Under the pieces are notes generated by a model. It searched no databases, had not been told where the DNA came from, and saw nothing but the letters and a program-made list of their open reading frames with translations. A stretch of DNA of 64,000 nt, taken from Nitrospirota bacterium. Its GTDB lineage: Bacteria; Nitrospirota; Thermodesulfovibrionia; UBA6902; DSMQ01. Positions 15,215 to 22,447 of this stretch are shown here, one piece after another (within the stretch, counting starts at the first letter, position 1; the number at the start of each line of letters is the position of its first letter). The stretch lies in NCBI GenBank assembly GCA_016212185.1, contig JACRGX010000090.1, forward strand, positions 35,229 to 99,228, given 5' to 3'. Position numbers and translations under genes: made by a program.

Positions 15215-16249
15215 TCATCTGCTTTTAAGAAGCACCTCTTGAGGATTCATTTCAATCCTGTACAGCCCCGCAATTGCATTATTTACAGGCAGCACTTTAA
15301 GATAAAACCTTTCACTCCCGATTGAAACTGCCACATCAACCTCTGTCAGGTGTCTTGCGTCTGAATATCTTGCGCATAAAGACGCTGCCGATGTCAATGT
15401 TTCATCACCTGCAATGCCGGAAATAATAGTCACCGGGCTTCCGTATCCTTCCACCTGCAATACATACTCCTCTGCGCCTGCAAGCGATAAAATGGCTTCA
15501 TTTTCATTTTTATCTCTTCCGACAATAATCTTGCATTCAGGCGAAACCCTGAAATGTCTTCCTATCCTTAAAAGATTTATGTCTTTTAACTCCGGGTCTT
15601 TTTTATAAGCAAGCAGTTCTTTCAGCCTGAATGAATAGTTCGGCTCGGTCAGGAGACAGCCGCCCGCAGGCGCCGGATACTCTGTAAGTCCGAATTCCTT
15701 TGCAAGCGCCATCTGCGGTTTTCTTGAGCGCCCGTTAAAATCATAAAACAGGTCCCTGCTGACAATCCCCTTCTGCTCCGGAATTGTAATATCCAGCAGT
15801 TTTGCGCTGAGGGGCCTCAGCACATATCCCCTGACATCTGCTGTCTTGTCAATCATAGGGAAGTTGGTTTTCTTCTGGCTCATCGGCCTCTGCCCTAACA
15901 CTTCGCCGGTAATTATGAAGTCAGCCCCTGTCAGGCGCATCAACTCGCTTGCCTCTTTAAGCATTAATATCCTGCAGTCAATGCAGGGATTCATGTTTTT
16001 GCCGTGCCCGAATCTCGGGTTTTTAACAATCTCAATGAACTTATCTGCTAAATGGTGGAGCTTGACCTTGAATCCGAATTTCTCAGCCGCAGAAAACGGG
16101 TCTTTTGAGCATGACGACCTGTCAGAGATATCACAGCCGAAATGGGTGAGAAAGGTAACGGCGGTTACTTCAATCCCCTGCCTCATGACAGCAAGGATGG
16201 CAAGCGTGCTGTCCAGCCCTCCAGAATATAGCGCAACTGCTTTTGACAT
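15215..16249 (-). CDS. PP-loop ATPase, tRNA thiolation enzyme-like
   Basis: A 344-residue protein with an N-terminal PP-loop SGGLDST (residues 9-15), a CxxC pair in NPCIDC and a GGCLLT motif (about 215). These match MnmA/ThiI-like proteins that adenylate tRNA uridine before sulfur transfer. The C-terminal third, with GRDKNENEAI, resembles an NFACT-R-type domain found fused to such enzymes in some anaerobes. Substrate (U34, U8 or another position) is not clear. The gene stands alone, convergent with the diguanylate cyclase gene. Confidence 0.75.
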   Translation of the reverse strand: MSKAVALYSGGLDSTLAILAVMRQGIEVTAVTFLTHFGCDISDRSSCSKDPFSAAEKFGFKVKLHHLADKFIEIVKNPRFGHGKNMNPCIDCRILMLKEASELMRLTGADFIITGEVLGQRPMSQKKTNFPMIDKTADVRGYVLRPLSAKLLDITIPEQKGIVSRDLFYDFNGRSRKPQMALAKEFGLTEYPAPAGGCLLTEPNYSFRLKELLAYKKDPELKDINLLRIGRHFRVSPECKIIVGRDKNENEAILSLAGAEEYVLQVEGYGSPVTIISGIAGDETLTSAASLCARYSDARHLTEVDVAVSIGSERFYLKVLPVNNAIAGLYRIEMNPQEVLLKSR

Positions 16250-16303
16250 TGTCAGTCCTTTCCCTCCCGGGCATTAGTAAAATGCTATAATACTATTACT
16301 TTT

Positions 16304-16368
16304 GTCATTCCGTGCTTGACACGGAATCCAGAAAAAAAATACTGGATTCCCGCCTTCGCGGGAATGAC
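16304..16368. repeat. GTCATTCC-ended inverted repeat element
   Basis: Left arm GTCATTCCGTG...GGAATCCAG and right arm CTGGATTCC...GGAATGAC around a run of A. It is a widespread type of bacterial dispersed repeat. A longer relative lies at 33862-33999. Confidence 0.8.
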
Positions 16369-16462
16369 AGCATGTGTGGGCATTAGTATTATGCGATACT
16401 TATTAGTTTACAGAAAATTCCAGTAATGTCAAAATTTTATGAAGAAGCAGATAAGAAACATG

Positions 16463-16552
16463 AAACCACAGAGGGCACAGAGTTTTTTCCATTGCAAAAT
16501 TATCAATTATCATTTCAAAATGCAAATTTAAAATGATAAATTTACAATGAAT
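16463..16552. repeat. CACAGAG half-element joined to a family B repeat
   Basis: AACCACAGAGGGCACAGAG (about 16463-16481) runs straight into a family B copy (16490-16550; TTGCAAAATTATCAATTATC). A similar joint, on the other side, occurs between recG and nusA. The gap 16250-16571 holds only this and the GTCATTCC element. Confidence 0.7.
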
Positions 16553-16571
16553 TTTTTCCAGGAGGCAAACC

Positions 16572-17960
16572 TTGAACACGGTATCTTACGAGCTTTTATC
16601 AAAGCTTATTAAAAAAGCCCTTTCAAAGGGCGGGGATTATGCCGATGTTTTTATAGAGCATACCCGCTCTACTTTCATCCAGATTGAGGATGACAAGGTT
16701 GAAAAGCTTGTCACAGGCCTTGATTCTGGAATAGGCATACGGGTCATCATCGGCGAAAAATCCGCCTATGCATACGGCAATGACTTTTCAGAAGAGGCCC
16801 TGTACGAACTTACCGCCGCAGTAAGCAAAGCGGCGTTGAATAAAGACAGAGCTGTAACCGTTGACCTTAGAAAAATAAAACCTCCGGTAGACTTTACCAT
16901 AAAATTAAAACCAGAGGATGTTGTCATTGACAAAAAAATTCACCTCATAGAAAAGGCCAACAAAACCGCCCGAAGCGCAGGCTCTGAAATCAAGCAGGTG
17001 TCAGTAATTTATAAGGACTCCTCGCAGGACATCTGTGTTGCCTCATCAGATGGCGTAATCGCTGAAGACAACCGTATTCACACGCTCGGCGTCATACATG
17101 TCGTTGCCGAAAAAAACAGCGTCCTTCAGACAGCATATGAACCGGTCGGCGGACTGACAGGCTTTGAACTATTTGATGAAACTCCCTTTGATGAAATGGC
17201 GCGCAGTGCTGCGCAAAAGGCAGTTGCAATGTTAAGCGCAAAAAAAGCTCAGGGAGGAAGGATGCCGGTTATAATTTCTTCAATGGCAGGCGGCACTATG
17301 ATACATGAGGCGATAGGACACGGACTTGAAGCCGATCTTGTACAGCAGGGACTGTCGATTTTTTCAAATAAGGCAGGCGAGCTTGTGGCATCACCCTTGA
17401 TTACAGTAATAGATGACTCAACCCTGCCCAGTAAAAGAGGCTCTTTCAGGTTTGATGACGAGGGGTCGCCGTCCCAACGCACCATACTTGTTGAAAAAGG
17501 GGTGCTCACCGGATATATGTATGACCGGCTGACGTCTCTGAAAGATAAAAAGCCTTCATCAGGCAACGGCCGGCGTGAATCTTACAAACACAGGCCTATT
17601 CCGAGAATGACCAATACGTTCATAGCCCCGGGCAGCAGTATTCCTGAAGAAATAATAAAGTCTGTTGAAAAAGGTTTTTTTGTCAAAAAGATGGGCGGAG
17701 GGCAGGTCAATACCGCCACTGGTGAATTTGTCTTTGAAGTTTCAGAAGGATATTTGATAGAAAAAGGTATGCTTGGAGAACCAGTAAGGGGCGCTACCCT
17801 TATCGGCAACGGTCCTGAAATCTTAAAATCCATAGATATGGTCGGCAGCGATCTTGGCTTCGCAATCGGGACCTGCGGAAAAGATATGCAGGGAGTCCCT
17901 GTTTCTGATGCTATGCCCACAGTCAGAATACCGGAAATAGTTGTCGGAGGAACCGTTTAG
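16572..17960 (+). CDS. tldD: Metalloprotease TldD
   Basis: A 462-residue peptidase U62 family protein. The HExxxH zinc motif is HEAIGH (about residue 244), and downstream motifs such as GSFRFDDEG and GSGNGR-like SSGNGRRES are typical. TldD works with TldE to degrade unfolded peptides and to mature some ribosomal peptides; TldE is not adjacent. The start codon is TTG (16572), supported by AGGAGG 8 bases upstream; no ATG lies near. Confidence 0.92.
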   Translation: MNTVSYELLSKLIKKALSKGGDYADVFIEHTRSTFIQIEDDKVEKLVTGLDSGIGIRVIIGEKSAYAYGNDFSEEALYELTAAVSKAALNKDRAVTVDLRKIKPPVDFTIKLKPEDVVIDKKIHLIEKANKTARSAGSEIKQVSVIYKDSSQDICVASSDGVIAEDNRIHTLGVIHVVAEKNSVLQTAYEPVGGLTGFELFDETPFDEMARSAAQKAVAMLSAKKAQGGRMPVIISSMAGGTMIHEAIGHGLEADLVQQGLSIFSNKAGELVASPLITVIDDSTLPSKRGSFRFDDEGSPSQRTILVEKGVLTGYMYDRLTSLKDKKPSSGNGRRESYKHRPIPRMTNTFIAPGSSIPEEIIKSVEKGFFVKKMGGGQVNTATGEFVFEVSEGYLIEKGMLGEPVRGATLIGNGPEILKSIDMVGSDLGFAIGTCGKDMQGVPVSDAMPTVRIPEIVVGGTV

Positions 17961-18102
17961 AGCCTTTGTTTAACTGCCGCTGTTAATTAATGTTATGCAA
18001 AATAGATACTAATAGATGTGTTTATGATACACCTCGCAATATTATCTGCTTGATTTTAAAGGAAAAGCTCTCTGGTACTTAATTTGCTTTAATATATTCA
18101 TA

Positions 18103-18996
18103 ATGCGCTATCAACATACATTAAAACAGGAAGTCACGGTAAGCGGCATAGGACTTCACACAGGCAGAATGATTAACATGCGGCTTAAGCCCGCGCCGCG
18201 GGACACAGGCATAATTTTCATCAGGACAGACAAGGGTAATGCAGAGATAAAGGCCTGTGTAAATTCCGTAGTAGACACGATATTTGCCACTAATTTAGGC
18301 TTTAACGGCGTACGGGTGGGAACGGTTGAGCACCTCCTGTCCGCATTAGCCGGTCTTAATATAGATAATCTTTATGTTGAACTTGACGGCTCTGAAGTCC
18401 CGATAATGGACGGCAGCGCCTTTGTCTTTACACAAAAGATAACTGAGACAGGCATAGCAAAGCAGGCAAAGAAGATTTCATGCCTAAGAATTATAAAACC
18501 TTTTTCAATTGAAGAGGAGTTCTGCCAGATTGCAGTCATGCCGTATGAAGGCACCAAGGTGACATACCGTGTTCATCACAAACACCCCGCCTTCGGAGAA
18601 CAGAAAATGAGCATTGATATAACCGGCACAAACTTCATCAAAGAGCTTGCGCCTGCAAGGACCTACGGATTTCTGAAGGACGTAAATTTCCTCCGGTCTA
18701 AGGGATTGGCGCGGGGCGGCTCGCTGGAAAATGCGCTTGTTCTCGGGGAAAACGGACTAATCAACAAAAACAAACTAAGATTCAAGAACGAATTTGTGCG
18801 TCATAAAATCCTTGATGCAATAGGCGATATATCATTGCTCGGACTGCCGATTTACGGCCATATAATCGCAAACAAGGCAGGACATGCCCTAAATATAAAA
18901 TTTATAAAAAAGCTTCTTTCATTTAAAGACGCCTGGGAAATAGTCTCAGAGCCGCATATCTCTCCTTCTTCATCAGCGCTCGTCGCGTCCGTATAA
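18103..18996 (+). CDS. lpxC: UDP-3-O-acyl-N-acetylglucosamine deacetylase
   Basis: A 297-residue zinc enzyme that commits to lipid A synthesis. Zinc-binding VEHLLSA and HKILDAIGD motifs are present, along with GIGLHTG near the N-terminus. It shows that the cell has a lipopolysaccharide outer membrane. The AT-rich TTTAATATATT just before the ATG may serve as a -10 box, leaving a very short leader with no ribosome-binding site. It is not embedded in the usual fts/lpx cluster. Confidence 0.95.
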   Translation: MRYQHTLKQEVTVSGIGLHTGRMINMRLKPAPRDTGIIFIRTDKGNAEIKACVNSVVDTIFATNLGFNGVRVGTVEHLLSALAGLNIDNLYVELDGSEVPIMDGSAFVFTQKITETGIAKQAKKISCLRIIKPFSIEEEFCQIAVMPYEGTKVTYRVHHKHPAFGEQKMSIDITGTNFIKELAPARTYGFLKDVNFLRSKGLARGGSLENALVLGENGLINKNKLRFKNEFVRHKILDAIGDISLLGLPIYGHIIANKAGHALNIKFIKKLLSFKDAWEIVSEPHISPSSSALVASV

Positions 18997-19026
18997 ATAT
19001 AAGCCATTCCGCCAAATTCCAACTCA

Positions 19027-19071
19027 ATAACGGCATATGTGCCTGAGAAACTTTAAGGGCAACACCCTAAT
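19027..19071. repeat. Palindromic repeat family A, copy 3 (left half only)
   Basis: ATAACGGCATATGTGCC, the CTTTAAGG segment and CAACACCCTAAT match the left arm of the family. The rest is missing; a terminator follows at once. Confidence 0.85.
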
Positions 19072-19080
19072 CAAAAAAGA

Positions 19081-19120
19081 AGGGCAGCTGCATCCTGTTA
19101 TTTCAGGATGCAGCTGCCCT
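19081..19120. terminator. Bidirectional terminator, 17-bp perfect stem
   Basis: AGGGCAGCTGCATCCTG pairs perfectly with CAGGATGCAGCTGCCCT around TTATTT. It is flanked by A-rich sequence on both sides, and lies between lpxC (plus) and the tiny Lys/Ala gene (minus). Confidence 0.88.
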
Positions 19121-19142
19121 AAAAACAACTCAACTGCAAAAG

Positions 19143-19202
19143 TTATTTTTTCTTCTTCTTTGCTGTTTTCTTCTTAGCAGCAGCTTTCTTCTTGGCGGCC
19201 AT
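19143..19202 (-). CDS. 19-residue Lys/Ala-rich peptide
   Basis: ATG at 19202 to TAA at 19143 codes MAAKKKAAAKKKTAKKKKK. A strong AGGGGGTGAG ribosome-binding site stands 6-15 bases before the ATG, and the strong terminator at 19081-19120 follows. Composition is like the basic tails of histone H1-like bacterial proteins (AlgP, HctB). Good translation signals and a dedicated terminator argue that it is real despite its size. It could bind DNA or rRNA by charge; that is a guess. Confidence 0.65.
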   Translation of the reverse strand: MAAKKKAAAKKKTAKKKKK

Positions 19203-19245
19203 TCCTACTCACCCCCTTTCATATCCCGGGTTTACCGGGATAAGT

Positions 19246-19791
19246 CTATAATCTTCCAAGCAATAAAATTTTTTTTGCATTCAAAAGTTTTTTTAAACGC
19301 GCATCGCCCTTTCTTTTCTTCGTCTTGTAGTCCATTTCATTCATAACGGTATAGTGCAATTCCCTGCCAAAACGTTTTTCAACCTCGCTGAGATTATTCT
19401 TAAGATTATTGGAATCGCAGACAATAAACAGATTTATTGAGGGGACATCCGAGCCTTCCGCATAAGGCCCGTAAATAAAAGCAGTCTTTACCGAAGAAAC
19501 TCTGAGCGTTGATTTAAGGGCTCCGGGAAGCCCGAGGGACTTTGCAATCAATCCTTTCAGCTCTGGAAAAGGAGGAGAGTCTTTGTTGACCTTAAAATAT
19601 TTTAGATTGCCTTCCTTTTCACTCATAACAAGCCCCATCTTTTCCAGCTTGTCCAGTTCTCTCTTAACGCCTGACGGATTTTTTCTTACCAGCCTTGCAA
19701 TCTCCCTGACATAAAATTTTTCTTCAGGACTGTTAAAAAGCAAAGACATAATGTCTGCTCTTATTCCTGATGTAAAAAGTTTCTCTAACAT
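19246..19791 (-). CDS. Winged-helix regulator with degenerate nucleotidyltransferase domain
   Basis: A 181-residue protein. The first 75 residues form an ArsR-like winged helix (FYVREIARLVRKNPSGVKRE). The second half looks like a minimal nucleotidyltransferase fold, where the usual GSxARG-DxD pattern has become GPYAEGSDVPSINLF. The catalytic aspartates are largely lost, so it is likely a regulator rather than an enzyme. Target genes unknown. It has its own TTGACA-N17-TATAAA promoter. Confidence 0.75.
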   Translation of the reverse strand: MLEKLFTSGIRADIMSLLFNSPEEKFYVREIARLVRKNPSGVKRELDKLEKMGLVMSEKEGNLKYFKVNKDSPPFPELKGLIAKSLGLPGALKSTLRVSSVKTAFIYGPYAEGSDVPSINLFIVCDSNNLKNNLSEVEKRFGRELHYTVMNEMDYKTKKRKGDARLKKLLNAKKILLLGRL

Positions 19792-19807
19792 TCTTTCTCT
19801 AATATTA

Positions 19808-19836
19808 TTTATATAACATTATTTTTACATTGTCAA
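19808..19836 (-). promoter_or_regulatory. Promoter of the winged-helix regulator gene
   Basis: On the minus strand TTGACA (19831-19836), a 17-base spacer and TATAAA (19808-19813), giving a leader of roughly 10 bases. The rest of the 19837-19946 gap shows only two GTAAACAAT words. Confidence 0.65.
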
Positions 19837-19946
19837 GAAAAAAATGCAAAAAAAGAACGGACAAACACTTTTTGTAAACAATTTAGTTGTTGCCAATAGG
19901 GATACTTTTGTTGCTAAATAGTAAACAATCTTAAATCAGATGCAGG

Positions 19947-20103
19947 ATAACGGCATATGTGCTTGAAAAACTTTAAGGCAACACCTTAATGTCATGCTGC
20001 CTTTTTACAAATAGTCCGGGTTAAATACTTAAAACTTTTTGCAGCATGACTGATAATAATCTTGATTGCATTCTTAAAGTTTTGAAGGTATATATGCCGT
20101 TAT
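19947..20103. repeat. Palindromic intergenic repeat family A, copy 4
   Basis: A 157-bp full copy with ends ATAACGGCAT and ATGCCGTTAT and the internal GTCATGCTGC/GCAGCATGAC pair. It lies between divergent genes. Confidence 0.93.
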
Positions 20104-20159
20104 TGTTCAATCCGTCATAGGCGGACAAGTCGTGCATCGTATACCCTGATACCGTGTGA

Positions 20160-20165
20160 TATAAT
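20160..20165 (+). promoter_or_regulatory. Extended -10 box predicting a leaderless amrS mRNA
   Basis: TGATATAAT ends 7 bases before the ATG at 20173. No ribosome-binding site lies between. Confidence 0.68.
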
Positions 20166-20172
20166 ATTACCT

Positions 20173-21255
20173 ATGAAAGAGGCAATGTTTTACAAAAAAC
20201 TTAAAGACGGGAAAGTGCAGTGTTTTCTCTGCGCCCATCACTGCGTTATATCTGACGGCAGGCGCGGTATTTGCGGCGTCAGGGAAAATAAAGGAGGCGC
20301 GCTTTACAGCCTGGTCTATGGAAAAATCATTTCAATGAACATAGACCCTATTGAGAAAAAACCTCTGTTCCACTTTCACCCGGCCTCAAAGTCTTTTTCA
20401 ATCGCAACAGTCGGATGTAATTTCAGATGCATGCACTGCCAGAACTATGATATTTCACAGTACCCTAAAAACAGTTATAAGTTAAAAGTTAAGAGTTATG
20501 AGTTAAAAGATAAAAAAAACTCAGATGCCGAAAACCGAATTCCAGACGCCAAACATGAAATACCCGGGGAAGCCGTTACTCCTGAAGAAATAGTTGACGC
20601 AGCTATAGGAGCAGGCTGTAAAAGCATTTCATATACTTATACAGAACCGACTATATTTTTTGAGTTTGCATATGACTGCGCCGGAATTGCGCATGATAAA
20701 GGAATTAAAAACGTCTTTGTAAGCAACGGCTATACAGGTGTGGAAGCGGCAAGGGCAATCGCCCCTTATCTTGATGCAAATAATATTGACCTTAAAGGCG
20801 ATGACAAATTTTACAAAAAAATCTGCGGCGCAAAACTTCAGCCGGTCCTTGATACAATAAAATTAATGGAGGACTCCGGCGTCTGGGTTGAGATAACCAC
20901 GCTTATCATTCCGGGGCATAATGATTCTGAAGAAACATTAAGATGGATAGCAGGGTTCATCAAGTCCGTTGATGCATCAATCCCCTGGCATGTAAGCCAG
21001 TTTTATCCTACATACAAGATGCTTGATACACCGCGGACTCCTGTAGAAACACTCAGGCGGGCAAGAAAGATAGGTTTTGAAGCCGGACTTAAATATGTAT
21101 ATGAAGGGAATGTGCCGGGCGAAGGCGGAGAGAATACTCATTGCCCATCCTGTAAAGAATTGCTTATTGAACGCCTTGGGTTTTATATTAAAGAGAATAA
21201 GATGAAAGACGGCGCGTGCTTTAATTGCAAGACAAAGATTGAAGGTGTCTGGTAA
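20173..21255 (+). CDS. amrS: AmmeMemoRadiSam-system radical SAM enzyme with inserted segment
   Basis: A 360-residue radical SAM protein. The [4Fe-4S] motif is CNFRCMHC (about residue 84). It has an N-terminal CFLCAHHC region and a C-terminal HCPSC...CFNC pair. AmrS is found with Memo and AMMECR1 proteins; its reaction is not settled. Right after the cluster motif (QNYDISQYPKN) lies an extra stretch of about 30 residues. Its DNA (20472-20509) is a run of AGTTAAA-like near-heptamers followed by low-complexity sequence, an in-frame repeat insertion. Memo and AMMECR1 genes are not adjacent. The DtxR-type gene follows 13 bases later. Confidence 0.88.
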   Translation: MKEAMFYKKLKDGKVQCFLCAHHCVISDGRRGICGVRENKGGALYSLVYGKIISMNIDPIEKKPLFHFHPASKSFSIATVGCNFRCMHCQNYDISQYPKNSYKLKVKSYELKDKKNSDAENRIPDAKHEIPGEAVTPEEIVDAAIGAGCKSISYTYTEPTIFFEFAYDCAGIAHDKGIKNVFVSNGYTGVEAARAIAPYLDANNIDLKGDDKFYKKICGAKLQPVLDTIKLMEDSGVWVEITTLIIPGHNDSEETLRWIAGFIKSVDASIPWHVSQFYPTYKMLDTPRTPVETLRRARKIGFEAGLKYVYEGNVPGEGGENTHCPSCKELLIERLGFYIKENKMKDGACFNCKTKIEGVW

Positions 21256-21268
21256 AGGGGGATAATTC

Positions 21269-21925
21269 ATGAGCAAGAAACTGACAGATGAAATACTTGA
21301 GCTTTTATGGTCCTTAAGGGAGAAAGGCTCAAAGAGTTATTCCGATGTCATCAAAAATCTTGATGATAAAAAAACGCCTGAAGTCATCAGGAAAATGGAA
21401 AAGGCTGATTTGATACACGTCTCCGGAGACACGATTGAGTTAAAGGAAAAAGGCGAGAGCCGGGCCAGTGATCTAACCAGAAGGCACCGCCTGGCAGAAA
21501 GGCTTTTCCATGATGTTCTTGAAGTAAGCATGGAAGAAAGCGAACACACTGCTTGCGAGGTTGAGCATTTTCTTTCCCCGGCAGTCACTGACAGCGTATG
21601 CGCCTTTTTGGGACATCCTCCGACATGCCCGCACGGCAAACCGATTCCAAAGGGAGAGTGCTGTTTCAAATACAGCCGCGAGGTAAAGCCGCTTGTCATC
21701 CAGTTAAAAGACCTTGAGGTCGGCTCTGAGGCAAGGATTGTTTACATAACCCTTTCCAAAAAAGATAAAAGCTTAAGGCTTGAGCGTCTTGCATCTCTGG
21801 GGATAGTGCCGGGCAGTATTATCAGATTAAAACAAAAAGGACCGCCGTTTGTGCTGGAGATAGAAGAAACGACATTAGCTATAGACTCGCCGATTGCAGA
21901 GGAGATTTACGTCAGAAAAACCTGA
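21269..21925 (+). CDS. DtxR-family metal-dependent regulator with FeoA domain
   Basis: A 218-residue protein. The N-terminal winged helix and the dimerisation region (HRLAERLFHDVLEVSMEE, then EHFLSPAV) hold metal ligands of the DtxR/MntR type. A CPHGKPIP...GECC segment follows, then a C-terminal FeoA/SH3-like domain (LEVGSEARIVYI, LGIVPGSIIRL). It should repress iron or manganese uptake genes when metal is bound. GGGGG precedes the ATG. It lies just after amrS, and the two may share a transcript; no metal transporter is nearby. Confidence 0.9.
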   Translation: MSKKLTDEILELLWSLREKGSKSYSDVIKNLDDKKTPEVIRKMEKADLIHVSGDTIELKEKGESRASDLTRRHRLAERLFHDVLEVSMEESEHTACEVEHFLSPAVTDSVCAFLGHPPTCPHGKPIPKGECCFKYSREVKPLVIQLKDLEVGSEARIVYITLSKKDKSLRLERLASLGIVPGSIIRLKQKGPPFVLEIEETTLAIDSPIAEEIYVRKT

Positions 21926-21934
21926 GTAATGTCT

Positions 21935-22249
21935 TCATTCCTGCGGCTTGCTCAGGTCCTGAGCCTTATTTTTATAATCATCTATCTGTTCCCTGAGTTT
22001 TTTTATCTCCTCAATTGACTGAAGGATGATAAAATCCTTGAGCACTGCCTTTTCCTCTTTTTCTTTCAGCTCCAGCACCCTCCTGCCGATATCCCTGCAA
22101 AGATCCTCGACCTTTGCCTCAAGCTTACTGCTTGCATACAGCAATTGCGCCATAGAGGTCTCGGCCTTGAGCCTGTCGGCAAGAAAGGTGGCAACCCATT
22201 TTACGCTCTTTACACCTTCGTTAAGGTTTTTCCTTACCCTGTCAATCAT
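21935..22249 (-). CDS. Coiled-coil hypothetical protein
   Basis: A 104-residue protein without a signal peptide or membrane helix. It is predicted to be almost wholly helical (RRVLELKEKEEKAVLKDF and IEEIKKLREQIDDYKNKAQD show heptad patterns). No family recognised. AGGAGG precedes the ATG. It lies tail to tail with the DtxR-type gene. Confidence 0.65.
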   Translation of the reverse strand: MIDRVRKNLNEGVKSVKWVATFLADRLKAETSMAQLLYASSKLEAKVEDLCRDIGRRVLELKEKEEKAVLKDFIILQSIEEIKKLREQIDDYKNKAQDLSKPQE

Positions 22250-22279
22250 AAAACCTCCTTTCCTGTATCCTGTTCTTAA

Positions 22280-22435
22280 TATAACAGCATATGTGTCTGA
22301 GAAACTTTAAGGCAACACCTTAATGTCATGCTGCCTTTTTTTATGGTTCAGAGCAAATACTTAAAATTTTTTGCAGCATGACAGATAATAATCATCGTTG
22401 CATTTTTAAAGTTTTGAAGATATATATGCCGTTAT
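22280..22435. repeat. Palindromic intergenic repeat family A, copy 5
   Basis: A 156-bp full copy, ends TATAACAGCAT and ATGCCGTTATA, with the internal GTCATGCTGC/GCAGCATGAC pair. It lies between the coiled-coil gene and the end of recG. Confidence 0.93.
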
Positions 22436-22447
22436 ATTGTCTCCTTC

